From Riptortus pedestris (Eukaryota > Arthropoda > Insecta > Hemiptera > Alydidae): a stretch of 64,000 nt of DNA. Below are positions 32,216 to 44,131 of the stretch, piece by piece. Under the pieces are notes generated by a model. The model saw only the letters and a program-made list of their open reading frames with translations, was not told the DNA's origin and ran no database searches. Every line of letters begins with the position of its first letter. Within the stretch, counting starts at the first letter, position 1. The translations under genes were made by a program, and so were the position numbers. The stretch is from the NCBI GenBank assembly GCA_019009955.1, contig CM032233.1:125073501-125137500 (forward strand), in the 5' to 3' direction.

Positions 32216-33114
32216 CAACCGCAAAAAAACCGGACACTTAGATTTAGTCTTATAATATTGTTAAATACTTAATATATATGTATATTAATCTTTTTTAATT
32301 AAAATAATTTGTTAATCTATAGGTTATTTAAACAAAATCTGCCAAAAGTGAATAATATTTATTGATTATTTACAAAAAAATACGAAATTAAAAAAAATGA
32401 TAAATTAACACATTTAAAAAAAAAATATTCTTCATTTTTATTACAGTGAATGGTAGACTTCGCTACCCCAAGCGTTTCGGCAATGTAACGTAAGCTCCGG
32501 CCTTCCATCTAAGTTTGAAAGACCCATTATTCTGGACCGAAATAAAAATAAAACATTAATTAAAGAAAATGCTTGGTTAATAATTAAAGATGTTTAAACG
32601 CGCGAAAAACTACTTACAGTTTAGAATAGATCAACTTGACGACAAATAAATCTAATCTGAGTTTTATCTAATTGTTTACTAATCCTGAAGGGATTAGTTC
32701 AATGGACTTTGACTCTACATTCTCTGTAATAACTAGAATACCCACATAAAGAAACACATTGCTGAAAGTTAGCTTTTAATACGACAAATATGAAGTGTCC
32801 GGTTTTTTTTTGCGGTTGAGTGTATATATATATATATATATGCCTGAAAGAAGAAAAATCAAGTTCGTCAACCGATGAAATCTGATCAGGGGGAGGGGGG
32901 TTGTTTACGAATCAGTCGCTTTCCATTGTAGAGATTATTAACTTTTATTGTAAACTGACTGAAAGATTTCTCATTACCGTTTTCATTTATTGTATTGCAT
33001 GTGTGTAGTTATTCAACATTTGCGGTAGTGTCACCTGTATGTATATTTATCTATTGTAAACCTTCGCGTGGGAAATCTGTTTAGTTTATGCAGCCCCTGC
33101 GTGACGTACATTTT
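32027..33114 (-). mobile_element. TA-core element, type B, with a Tc1 relic nested in its TA core
   Basis: 3' block at 32027-32140, TA core (32150-32211), Tc1 insertion, remaining TA core (32823-32840), part of the interior, the type B block, and the left end GTGACGTACATTTT at 33114. Confidence 0.85.
32212..32822 (-). mobile_element. Tc1/mariner-superfamily relic
   Basis: Terminal inverted repeats CACTCAACCGCAAAAA... (left end A-mutated at the first base) continue through CCGGACACTT and are flanked by TA on both sides, inside the TA array. On the minus strand near 32450-32510 a short frame reads EGRSLRYIAETLGVAKSTIH. This is the first helix-turn-helix of a Tc1-type transposase DNA-binding domain. 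No DDE catalytic region remains. 611 bp, a deletion derivative. Confidence 0.85.
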
Positions 33115-33284
33115 ACTTTAAGCACCTCACCAAACATGTCATATATTTGAATGACTTTTTTAAAAACCAAGAGCAAGAGAGTCAACCTGGGTTGAGTGAA
33201 GATTCAATTTGGTGCCGTTTTAACTTTATACCATACTACTTCGTGAAAGAGGAAGTGGCTCATTTTTCTTCAGCACTGAGAATA

Positions 33285-33460
33285 TAACAGGACAGGTGAG
33301 TATGATGGAATGTAGGCCACGGATTTATTGTTTACACTCCGGAATAAGGAGTAAAAGATTGTCTTGAGGGAGCAAGCTCTGTTAGGGGGAGTTCATTAAG
33401 GTAAAAAGTTGTAGATAAATTGATTGGGGGTGTGTGATTGATAGAATTTCTAATGGGAGG
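33285..33460 (+). repeat. Unnamed interspersed repeat, copy 1
   Basis: Matches 41024-41185 in reverse complement over about 165 bp (GAGGGAGCAAGCTCTGTTAG, GGGGAGTTCATTAAGGTAAA). Neither copy shows clear ends. Confidence 0.75.
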
Positions 33461-33746
33461 ATGATTTTGATGGATGCTGGGGGGGGGGGGGGGTTGTTTG
33501 TCAGCTACAGGTGGTTTGGCCTAGCTCACCCCCTCCACACCCACCCCTGGCGCCTATCTCCTTCCTCAAACAATTAGCCCCGGACACCTCAGCCTATTCT
33601 CTATTTGTCCCTTAGTAAGGGCGCTTAAAAAACCCGTACTTGACGCTCGACATTGTAAGATGCAATGAGAATGTGGAACACTAACCTTAGAGTTTAGTGG
33701 TCTCCAGGACTGGTCATCAACTAAACTCCATAACATCCCTCAGTAT
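33461..33746. other. G-run and unassigned sequence
   Basis: G homopolymer at 33480-33493, then mixed sequence with no recognised gene. Confidence 0.4.
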
Positions 33747-33868
33747 TTTTAGCAGATTTCCCTTAAGGGAAATCAGCTAATGAGGTCGTACTCATGACGC
33801 GAGTTTCGAAAAATTTCTTCAAATGTCCATCGATCCTACCCAGGAGATGACGAAAATGAGGTCCGTTC

Positions 33869-33928
<60 letters not shown>

Positions 33929-34396
33929 CTGTTAACGCTCTAGCGGTCGCAATTTTTGTTTGATCGTTACCAAACTCGGAATTTAATCGTTTTATGTAAA
34001 AAGGAAGATCAAGTTCGTTAATGGCTGAAATCGGACGAGTGGGAGGGGGGGGGTTTAGAGAGGGGGATTTTCGAAAATTCGAAATATCTCCGTTACCATA
34101 CGTCGGATCAAAAAATTGTATAGAATCAATCTTATTGCAAATTAAATGTACTATAAATAGTGTTCTATACATTTATTCTATATCTTTAATATTAACCGAG
34201 ATATTTGCATTTCTATTGTGAGTGTGGTCGGCTATGTTCGGGAGCTTCCGCCGAGCGCTAGTGCGGCCGTTTCACTAACTATTCGTCCTCGTGAGAATAG
34301 GTTACTACTACTGTTATTATTAGGCAGATTTCTCTATTGTAAAACTTCACGTGGGAAATCTGCTTAGTTTACGCAGCCCCTGCGTGACGGACTTTT
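33747..34396 (-). mobile_element. TA-core element, type A, complete
   Basis: TTTTAGCAGATTTCCC to GACGGACTTTT, with a perfect terminal palindrome and a TA core of about 25 units (33874-33924). Confidence 0.95.
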
Positions 34397-34461
34397 TGAC
34401 ATTAGCATTTTTATTCCTTATGCCTCACTTTATCATATCACATAATAAGTTATTTTTACGT

Positions 34462-34550
34462 ATTTCCCATAAGGGATTCAGGTATCGATCAATCGTTGCT
34501 ACCTAGAAGATGTCATAATTTAGTCCGTTCGAAATTATATTTATATATTT
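34462..34550 (-). mobile_element. Diverged TA-core 3' block
   Basis: ATTTCCCATAAGGGATTCAG, GCTACCTAGAAGATGTCATA, CCGTTCGAAATTATA. Confidence 0.55.
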
Positions 34551-35089
34551 GAATTGGTTCAGAATCACCAAAACAAGTTGGTCTAAAAAACAAAAATCTA
34601 TACTGTACTAAATGTATGTCTTATCAAGACCATGGGGAAAAAAGGAGGGAGAAACACTAATGAGCATTTCATAAGGCAAGACGATTGTCAGAAAAAAGAA
34701 GGATAGTCAGAAATATATTTGAATGTAATGGCATAGGGTAAGACATAGAGAATCCTTCTCTTGATTACATCAAACATCTTATAGATTTGGGGACCACAAG
34801 AGTTTTATATAAATTTTCAGAGACACTTTATAATGAGTGACACATTTGCCCCTCCAGTGGAGGTGCATGGATAATAATCTGGACTATGAAATGGGATACC
34901 AGGTGATATAGCAGGAAAGATTTCATTTGTTGCCATCGACACTTGAAAGATTGGTGATCTGTTGATAAATCTACTAGATTTTGCGTAGTACGTATAACTA
35001 ACGAAAAAAATATATCTGGCTCTACTAAAAATATTAAACATTGCTGACTCTAACTCTGATAATGATTGCTTGGATTATTAAATGTGTCC
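34551..35089. other. Unassigned sequence
   Basis: No gene recognised on either strand. Confidence 0.35.
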
Positions 35090-36007
35090 TTTTAGCAGAT
35101 TTCCCTTAAGAGAAATCAGCTATTGAGGTTGTACTCATGACGGAATTTTCGAATTTATTCTTCAAATGTCCATCGACCCTACCTAGTAGATGACGAAAAT
35201 ATATATATATCAATCTATCTATCTATCTATATATTTGTCTGTTACCGCTCTAGCGGTCGCAATTTTTGTGTAATCGTTACCAAACTCGATATTTAGTCGT
35301 TTTATGTAAAAAGAAAGATCAAGTTCGTTAACGGCTGAAATCGGACCAGGGGGAGGGGGGGTTTAGAGGGGGAGAATTTCGAAAATTCGAAATATCTCCG
35401 TTACTATAAGTCGGATCGAAAAAGTGTATAAAATCAATCTTATTGAAAATTAAATACACTATAAATGATGTTATATACATTTATTCTCTATCTTGAATAT
35501 TAACCGAGATATTTGTATTTTTCAGTTTTCAGCCTTCAGTAAACCCCCACTTCTACTAATGTTACATAAATAATGCTCTGTTATATAATAAAACATATTA
35601 ATTGAGGCCTAAATACCAAATATTGTTTTCATTGAATTTTTACTTTGTGAGATATATACAAATACGTTCTGTTGACCCCCCCCCCCTTCTTTTGTTTTTG
35701 GATTACTAAAATTTGAGTGATTGAGATAAAAATGATTCTGATTCATTACAAATTACACCACTAGCTTTAGTAAATTGTTTTCAATAAAATTAATATGTCT
35801 TATTCAAATATATTTCATTAATTGTTTGTCTTTCCGGTCTATCTATGCAGCGCTACGAGGTTGGCTTGCCTGTTTGTTTACAATTCAGCCTTGTATTGTA
35901 CATTTACTGAGCATTCACGGCTGTGTTACCTGTATGTATATTTATCTATTGTAAACTTTCAGTGGGAAATCTGCTTAGTTTACGCAGCCCTTGCGTGACG
36001 GACTTTT
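35090..36007 (-). mobile_element. TA-core element, type B, complete
   Basis: Best full-length type B copy: TTTTAGCAGATTTCCC at 35090; core replaced by a mixed ATAT/ATCT run (35202-35235); full interior, B/C segment and B block; GACGGACTTTT at 36007. 918 bp. Confidence 0.95.
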
Positions 36008-36089
36008 TAATCATTCAATTTTAAGTTTGTTTAACACAAAGTGTAAAGAGTTCAAGTTAGCATTGTTTCTTAAAACAAAGTGTTGAGCT

Positions 36090-36355
36090 CAGGTTAGCCA
36101 GTAGTGCTAAGGTATTGATGTTAATACTGTCAGGTAACTTTAATTCCATTAATGTAGAAATAAAGAATAGTCTTGGTAAGCCTAGAGTGGCAAATTCGAT
36201 TCCTGCCTGGGTAATTGGAATTTATTTAGTGACGAACTAATTATATAAAATCCTTAATCCTACCCTGGCTTGAAAAGGATGGTAATCTGTAGATAACCAG
36301 TCCTGATTAGCCATAGTAGCAAAAAGTGGATATTAATAAATAATAATAATAATAA
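36090..36355 (+). mobile_element. Possible tRNA-derived SINE ending in (TAA)n
   Basis: An A-box-like TTAGCCAGTAGTG near 36094, a B-box-like AATTCGATTCCTGCC near 36194, about 140 bp of body and an (AAT)n tail (36332-36355). Box spacing is longer than in a normal tRNA, so the call is tentative. Confidence 0.35.
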
Positions 36356-37430
36356 TTGAGGAAACAAGGAGGACGAGGCCTTCTCAACATCCGAAACCTA
36401 TGTCGGTCTCAGGAAGTTAACCTGAGACATTACATAAGATCGAATGATAGCCACGTCTTCAAAGAAATAGTTAAACTTGATGATGGGTTTACGGCCTTGA
36501 ACTTGAAATGTAGGAACAATCCTGAAGTTATAGATGAATCCCATTTTCTTTCAGAATGGCAAAATAAGGAACTTCATGGTCGTTACTACAGTCGCCTTTA
36601 TGACTCGGAGGTAGACTTGGCTTTATTCTGTCGCGTGGCTGACGTCTGGAAAGCTGGTTTCAGAAACAGAAGGTTTCATTACAGCTATCCAAGACCAAGT
36701 GATTGCCACCAGATCATACAGACGTCATATCCTCAAGGACAGTAGTGTCTCAGACAAATGTAGATTATGCAAGAAAGCTTATGAGTCCATTCAACATATT
36801 ACGGCAGGATGTGAAATACTTGCTGGGTCCGAGTACTTACAAAGGCACAATTACGTGGCAAAAGTATACCATCAAGCTCTAGTAGAGAAATTCGGCATGG
36901 TAGACAGAAAGGTCTCTTATTATCGCTATAATCCTCAAAAAGTATTGGAAAAAGATAATATAAAGATGTATTGGGACGAAGCGATGATAACTGACCATAC
37001 TGTGCATCATAACAAACCGGATATTCTCATTATTGACAAGATCAATAAGACTGCTGATATTATTGACATTGCAGTGCCCAATGATGAGAATATTCGAAAA
37101 TCCTATGCCGAAAAATTAAGAAAATATCAAGAATTGGCTATCGAGCTCAAAGAGGTGTACAAACTGAAATCTGCCATAGTTACGCCTATTATAGTAAGTT
37201 CAAATGGACTCGTACCAAAAACAACGATAGCAGGCACCAAGAACTTGAATCTGCTAACAACAATTATAAAAGAAGCACAGCAAGGGGTACTTCTTGATAC
37301 TGCCAGAATCGTGCGAACATTTTTAAATTCCCCATAACATGTCACAATCACAAACTCCATATCGGTTAAGTTTTCCTCCGATATGGATTTTACTCCAGTT
37401 TTCACTGAGTATAAACCTCCCCCATAATAA
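36356..37430 (+). pseudogene. R4/Dong-type non-LTR retrotransposon relic: RT tail, CCHC knuckle and restriction-like endonuclease
   Basis: Frame 1 begins right after (TAA)n with RKQGGRGLLNI, the post-thumb region of R2/R4-group proteins. A single frameshift near 36630 moves to a frame reading WLTSGKLVSETEGFI and AIQDQVIATRSYRRHILKD. Next comes the CCHC knuckle CRLCKKAYESIQHITAGC (C-x2-C-x8-H-x4-C). The restriction-like endonuclease core follows: KPD at 37014 and IIDIAVPND with Asp at 37065, the PD...D motif that nicks target DNA. The protein ends RIVRTFLNSP at 37337. A 9-bp stem, CCATATCGG (37357-37365) with CCGATATGG (37378-37386), lies in the 3' untranslated region, which ends in (ATA)n. 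TAA repeats on both sides match the target preference known for Dong elements. 5'-truncated; otherwise only one frameshift. Confidence 0.85.
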
Positions 37431-37440
37431 TAATAATAGA

Positions 37441-38054
37441 ATAATGTTACATTAGACCACCATCATCAATTGAAGTAATAGTGCGAGACCTCTGTGAAGG
37501 AGTATATTTGTGAGTCCCTTAGTCGGAATCATGAGAATAACTTGAGCAGAATCAAACAAAACACAGCTCCCAAGTTCTTCTCCCAAATATGTATTACAAT
37601 AATATATATTTTAAAAAAGATAGGCAGTTCTTGTACTAAAATTAATTCCCATCTTGAAACTAAATGGGAGGCATAATCCTTATTAAATTAAGATGTAAAT
37701 AATCAAGGCTAGCCAGAATTGAACAATGGATGCTTAAACTGTAAATGTAAAACTCAAAACAAAGTATTAGTTAAATATCTCATAAACAATATTTTTTAAT
37801 GGAATATCTAAAGAGTTTTTATTAGTCTAACATTTGGGAAGCAATTGTAAATATACTCGAAATGTATATATAATAAAGAACAGAAAAGTTAATCTGAATA
37901 AGACAGAATTTTGTTATAGAGGCACAATTATATAATGGTTGCAATTTAGGTACATACAATAATATGACAATAACATATTTTGAATAGTTAATCAGAAAAT
38001 AACTGAGTTTGTTAATAGATAGATAAACATGAGCTATATCAAGATTCAGATAAT
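37441..38054. other. Unassigned AT-rich sequence
   Basis: No gene recognised. Confidence 0.35.
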
Positions 38055-38864
38055 TCAGATTCAGATAATCCCTTGAGGGAAATCAGCTATTGAGGTCGTA
38101 CTCATGACCCGAATATTTGTCTGTTGACGCTCTAGCGGTCACAATTTATGATTGATCGTTATTAAACTCTCCATTTTGAAACGTTTTATGTAAAAAGAGA
38201 GATCAAATTCGTTAATGGCTGAAATCAGACCAGTGGGGAGGGGGGTTAGAGGGGAGAGTTTTTGAAATATCTCCTCTACTATAAGTCAGTTCGAAAAATT
38301 GTATAAAACTATTCTAATTGCAAAAAGGAATGGTCTAAAAATATTGTTCTACACATATTTTTTGTATCATGAATATTAACCGAGATATTTGGATTTTATA
38401 GACCAAATATTGTTTTCATTGAACTTTTACTTTGTGAGATATGTGCAAATACGTTCTGTTGAACCCCTCCCCCTTCTTTTGTTCATGGATTACTAATATT
38501 TAAGTAATTGAGATAAAAATGATTCTGTTTCATTACAAATTACAGCACTAGCTTTAGTAATTGGTTTTCAATAAAATGAATATGTTATATTCAGATATGT
38601 TTCATTAATTGTTTTCTTTCCGGTCTAGAATAGTTCTACCTATTTAGTCAGTGCAGCGACGTAGACTGCCCTGTTTGTTTACAAATCAAATGCTTCCCGT
38701 TGTAGAGATTATTAACTTGTAAATTGACTGAAATATTTCTCATTACCGTTTACATTTAATCACTTGACATTCACGGTAGTATTACCAGTATGTAGATTTA
38801 TCTATTGTAAACCTTCGCGTGGGAAATCTGCTTAGTTTGCACAAGCCCCTACGTGAGAACTTTT
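38055..38864 (-). mobile_element. TA-core element, type B, 3' block mostly deleted
   Basis: AATCCCTTGAGGGAAATCAG then directly GACCCGAATATTTGTCTGTT, so most of the 3' block and all TA units are gone. Interior, B/C and B blocks are present; the left end reads ACGTGAGAACTTTT. Confidence 0.85.
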
Positions 38865-38865
38865 T

Positions 38866-38968
38866 CGTCATCCACTGGGTAAGATGGATAGACATTTGAA
38901 AACATTTTATTTTTCAAAAAATCATGTCATGAGTACAATCAATATAGCTGATTTCCATCCACCTAAAA
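38866..38968 (+). mobile_element. TA-core 3' block
   Basis: CGTCATCCACTGGGTAAGAT through AGCTGATTTCC. It directly abuts the left end of the preceding opposite-strand copy. Confidence 0.7.
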
Positions 38969-39591
38969 TTAGATTGGTTAGCGATGAAGTTGGTGAGTAA
39001 AGAAATTTCCATTTCCATTTTCGTCGGGATGGTATATTGTAAAGGTTGTTTGTCAGTGGCATTAGACAATCTCATGAAACCTTGGTAAATCATTTTCACT
39101 TAGGTCTACCTCTTTCGCCTTCCTGGAATAAAAATTCCCAAATGAATATTCATGACTTATTAATCCTTCCCTTATAATGGATAAAATCATAATGCCTGCC
39201 TTTTAACAAGTTTAAAGCATTTTCCTAATTAATTTGCTTCAAATATTAATAGTTTACATTATTTAAAATTCAGCGGTGTTTATGGATTTTCCGGTGTTCC
39301 CGGAATATGATATGATTTGTTTGTTTTCCAGTCGACCAGATCAGTTGAAAGACTATTAATTTTAATTTTGAGCCAACACATTTAATGCTGGTTCTTACAT
39401 AGCTGTTAGTAGATTACTAACACGGGGGTTGGGAGCAACTCACATCGTGAAAGCCCAATAAAAACAATATTTGGCATTTAAGTTTGGAATAATACGATTC
39501 ACACACACACAAACGCACGCACCACACACACACACACACACACATATTAAAGTTGCTATGGAAATTGAATTTTTCGTACATTCTTCAATAT

Positions 39592-39593
<2 letters not shown>
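38969..39593. other. Unassigned sequence with CA repeat
   Basis: A short B/C remnant near 39450-39490 (CAATATTTGGCATTTAAG) and a (CA)n run at 39500-39543. No gene. Confidence 0.5.
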
Positions 39594-40427
<834 letters not shown>

Positions 40428-40849
40428 AACCGATGAGAGTATATTCATGTAGAAGGATGTGACTAGCGTTAGCTCTGAAAGCAATTTAGATTAGGCGATG
40501 GTAATGTGGAACTGTAGACTACCGTAGCCGCCTCCCAATCATTTGGAGCAGAATACACATAACCTATTTACATCAAGTACCTCCAAGTATTTATTAATTA
40601 CTCAAACATCGTTTAATTATTTCGGGGTTTTAGTCTATCTCATATCTCATTCTTTTTAATTAGCATACGTTCGGAAATGATTAAAGGGTAGAGATATAGT
40701 CCTACTCCAGCCGTTTACCTGGATGTCAAGAGTTGTACAGAACAGTAGTATGTCTAATTCGTTTACATTCTGCTAAGAAATATTATCCCTCTACAGAAAT
40801 GGGCAGGTGATAAATATTAGTAAGACCTGGCCTTCAAAGCCACTGTGTT
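40428..40849. other. Unassigned sequence
   Basis: No gene recognised. Confidence 0.35.
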
Positions 40850-40980
40850 TTAAGCAAATTTCCCTTAATGTAATTTAACAATTGAGGTTTTTTCATGTTC
40901 ATAGATCCTACCTAGGAGATGGAAAGTGAGGCCGCTTAGATATTATATGTATATATAATATCGTTTATTTACCGAGATAT
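40850..40980 (-). mobile_element. Diverged TA-core 3' block
   Basis: AAGCAAATTTCCCTTAATG, AACAATTGAGGTTTTTTCAT, ATCCTACCTAGGAGATGG, then a short TA run. Confidence 0.65.
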
Positions 40981-41023
40981 TTGAATTACTTAATATTTAG
41001 CCTTCAGGAAATCCTCCCTTTTA

Positions 41024-41185
41024 GAAATTCTATCAATCAATTTATCTACAACTTTTTACCTTAATGAACTCCCCCTAACAGAGCTTGCTCCCTCAAAACA
41101 ATCTTTAACTCCTCATCCCCGAGTGTAAACAATAAATAAATAGGCCTACATTTCATCTTGCGAACCTGTCCTGTTAAATTCTCAA
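41024..41185 (-). repeat. Unnamed interspersed repeat, copy 2
   Basis: Reverse complement of 33285-33460; ends just before the left terminus of the next TA-core element. Confidence 0.75.
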
Positions 41186-41195
41186 CAAAAAAGAA

Positions 41196-41623
41196 AAAGT
41201 CCGTCACGCAGGGGCTGCGTAAACTAAGCAGATTTCCCACGTGAAGTTATACAATAGAGAAATCTCCATACGAGAGCCGATGAGTTACGGAAACGCCCGA
41301 ACTAGCTTTCGGCGGGAACCATATCTCGTCCGTTACACTTAATAAAAATGCAAATATCTCGGTTAATATTCAAGATAGATAAATGTACATAACAATATTT
41401 ATAGTAAATTTAATTTCCAATAAGATTGATTCTATACAATTTATCGATCCGACGTATAGTAACGGAGATATTTCGAATTTTCGAAAATCCCCCCTTTAAA
41501 CTCCCCCTCCCACTAGTCCGATTTCATTCGTTAACGAACTTGATCTTTCTTTTTACATAAAACGATAAACTACCGAGTTTGGTGACGATTAAACAAAAAT
41601 TGCGACCGCTAGAGTGTTAACAG

Positions 41624-41693
<70 letters not shown>

Positions 41694-41825
41694 ATCATTT
41701 TGAACGGACCTCATTTTCGTCATCTCCTAGGTAGGATTGATGGACATTTGAAGAAAAATTTCGAAAATCGCGTCATGAGCATGACCTCAATAGCTGATTT
41801 CCCTTCCCAAGGGAAATCTGCAAAA
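41196..41825 (+). mobile_element. TA-core element, type A, complete
   Basis: AAAAGTCCGTCACGCAG at 41196; TA core of about 28 units (41628-41685); palindrome enlarged by a CCC insertion; ends CTGCAAAAA. Confidence 0.95.
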
Positions 41826-41849
41826 ACAGTTATAACATGGATATTGAGG

Positions 41850-42703
41850 AATAGGTATTTTTATCTCTGGAATATGCTGGATGGTAGAGGAACCAATTGA
41901 TCAGGATCAATAAGAAGGCCAAGTCCTCTACTGTTTTTTAATATAATGCAGAGTGCACTTTCGGAGTCAACGCTCCATCCTCAGTGCCTGCTGACAAACA
42001 CAACCTCGAGTTAATTTAACATTCACAGCATGGCCAAAGGCAAAATAAACAACAGTCATAAAAAACAAACACAATATAAATAGTAAAAACAATGTTAATT
42101 CTTAAAACTAGTCAACTAATAAAAATATAAAATCTAATCACTAGTCAACTACTAAAAAATTTAATAACAAGTCAAATAATAAAAGCAAACAACGATAAGC
42201 ATATGTCAAAAACTATAAATAAAATTAAAAACTACCTAAATTTCAGATTTATATGGAAAACATATCACAGTGGGTGAGAACCTCTGAAAAAACCACCCAG
42301 AGGAACTGTAAGAGACATCTAAAAAATAAATAAAAACCCCATACTAATAATAGAGAGAAGATGAAGGAGGTACCTGATTAAAGCTGCGTTGCCTGTTTTT
42401 TTTTTTTTATTTTATTGTTTTGGCATTAATTTTTAGTAGTTGACTAGTGATTAGATTTTATATTTTTATTAGTTGACTAGTTTTAAGAATTAAGATTGTT
42501 TTTACTATTTATATTGTGTTTGTTTTTTATGACTGTGGTTTATTTTGCCTTCTGGCCATGCTGTGAATGTTTAATTAACTCGAGGTTTGTGTTTGTCAGC
42601 AGGCACTGAGGATGGAGCGTTGACTCCGAAAGTGCACTCTGCATTATATTAAAAAACAGTAGAGGACTTGGCCTTCTTATTGATCCTGATCAATAGGTAT
42701 TTT
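41850..42703. mobile_element. Foldback element with ~260-bp arms and 12-bp target duplication
   Basis: Arms 41899-42159 and 42430-42691 are reverse complements with few differences (outer GATCAGGATCAATAAGAAGG, then AGTCCTCTACTG). They are separated by a ~270-bp spacer. AATAGGTATTTT occurs at 41850-41861 and 42692-42703, a perfect 12-bp duplication. 37 unmatched bases precede the left arm. The arm ends resemble 14297-14330, next to the RNase H relic. No coding. Confidence 0.85.
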
Positions 42704-42705
42704 GT

Positions 42706-43074
42706 GGTGTATGTAAACTCCCGTCCAAATTGAAATTTCGAATTCATATTCATGACATAAATGTCCTGTTGAGGGGCAGTAAATGAGCAGTCATTCATTT
42801 GTTATTGCCGAGTTATAAAAAGTGGCCGTTCGACGAGTTTATGTCCGCAAAAGCTGTTACTCTTAAACGAATTGAAGTAATGACTGTTTCTCGTGGAAAT
42901 ATAAAGATTGAGTTAACACATGTACCAAATAATTCATTTATTGTCTTTAACGTACAGTCATATTTCAGTTCTAAGCTTGAAGTATTAAATGGATATTCGA
43001 TAAAAATTGACGAATTCACTATTGTCCATCGGCTCTAATAATTTTTGTTTTCCGTCAAAATAAAACGAGTGCAA
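42706..43074 (+). other. Short open frame, unknown
   Basis: A frame from ATG 42841 to stop 43036 encodes 65 residues (start MSAKAVTLKRIEVMTVSRGN, end TIVHRL), and is open back to 42799. The composition is protein-like with no low-complexity bias and the stretch matches no repeat here. No domain recognised; chance is possible. Confidence 0.25.
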
Positions 43075-43170
43075 CTCCTCAGCGTGAGATATACGATAAA
43101 CATTAAAGCGGGGGGTAACAAATGTCAAAAATTCTCAATATCTCGGTTATTATGCGTCGGACCTAAAACT
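43075..43170 (-). mobile_element. TA-core interior fragment
   Basis: ACGATAAACATTAAAGCGGG and CTCAATATCTCGGTTATTAT match the reverse complement of the conserved interior. Confidence 0.5.
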
Positions 43171-43228
43171 GGTAAAAGTCATTCACGCAGGGGCTGCGTT
43201 AACTAAGCAAATTTCCTATGTGCGTCCC

Positions 43229-43279
<51 letters not shown>

Positions 43280-43322
43280 CGAGATATTTATAGAACATTA
43301 CATTTTCAATAAGAATGGTTTA

Positions 43323-43919
43323 ATAGTTATTTATTATACAAGTGACGAAAGTAGATCATTTTACAACTCGAGTGAAACGTTTACCCACACGAGCGAAGCG
43401 AGTGTGGTAATTTCACGAGAGTTGTAAATTCTACTTTCGTCACGAGTGTAATATTAAATTTTTTCTGTAATCGTGTAATACATGATCAGATCTAACCAGA
43501 AATGAACAAAATTAGGATGTTGTGAAGATTATGGTATGTTGTTGGTAGGTTATAAGCATGGTTGGGAAAGGTTATAAGCATAGTTATAAAACAACTAGTG
43601 ATGATTGTGAAGTAGTGCAGTTATAAACAAGTGCAGGTTATAAACAAGGGAGGTAATTATTATTATATTTAAATTTTAAAATATATTGATTATTTCCACC
43701 AATAATTCATTCACATTTCAATTTATTTGTTAAAATAAATTCTTACAATGTTAAGAAACATTTAAAAGCATTTAATTTCGAACTTAAATTATTTTTTAAT
43801 TTATACTTATTACTAATTAAGAAGGCAATTCACTTTCTTCACTCTATTGCAAAATGTTTCACTTTCTTCACTCATTTTAGTTTAGTAATGTTACCATTAT
43901 TCAACGATTACAGAAAAAA
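43323..43919 (-). mobile_element. 600-bp repeat unit with ~115-bp palindrome, copy 2
   Basis: Reverse complement of 21618-22217 over its whole length. The palindrome (about 43338-43452) is centred on CACGAGCGAAGCGAGTG; the opposite end is CGATTACAGAAAAAA at 43919. The flanks are TA-core interior (AATAAGAATGGTTT; ATTTTTTCGATCCGACG). Confidence 0.85.
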
Positions 43920-44131
43920 CATTTTTTCGATCCGACGCACGATGACGGAGATATTACGAATTGTCGGAATTCCTCCCGTCTAAATCCCCCCCCCCTTCCA
44001 CCTGTCCGATTTCAGCCGTTAATATACTCGATCTTTAGTTTTACATAAAACGCTTACATATCGAGTTTGCTAACTATTAAAAAAATACTGCGACCGTAAC
44101 AGACACACACACACACACACACATAAATATA

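Noticed and set aside
33873..34172. Recurrent 65-110-codon frames ending in Tyr-Ile runs (also 1343, 4829, 30812, 63665)
   Set aside because: They are the TA-core interior read into (TA)n; each copy differs in length and frame, and the non-coding family structure explains them.
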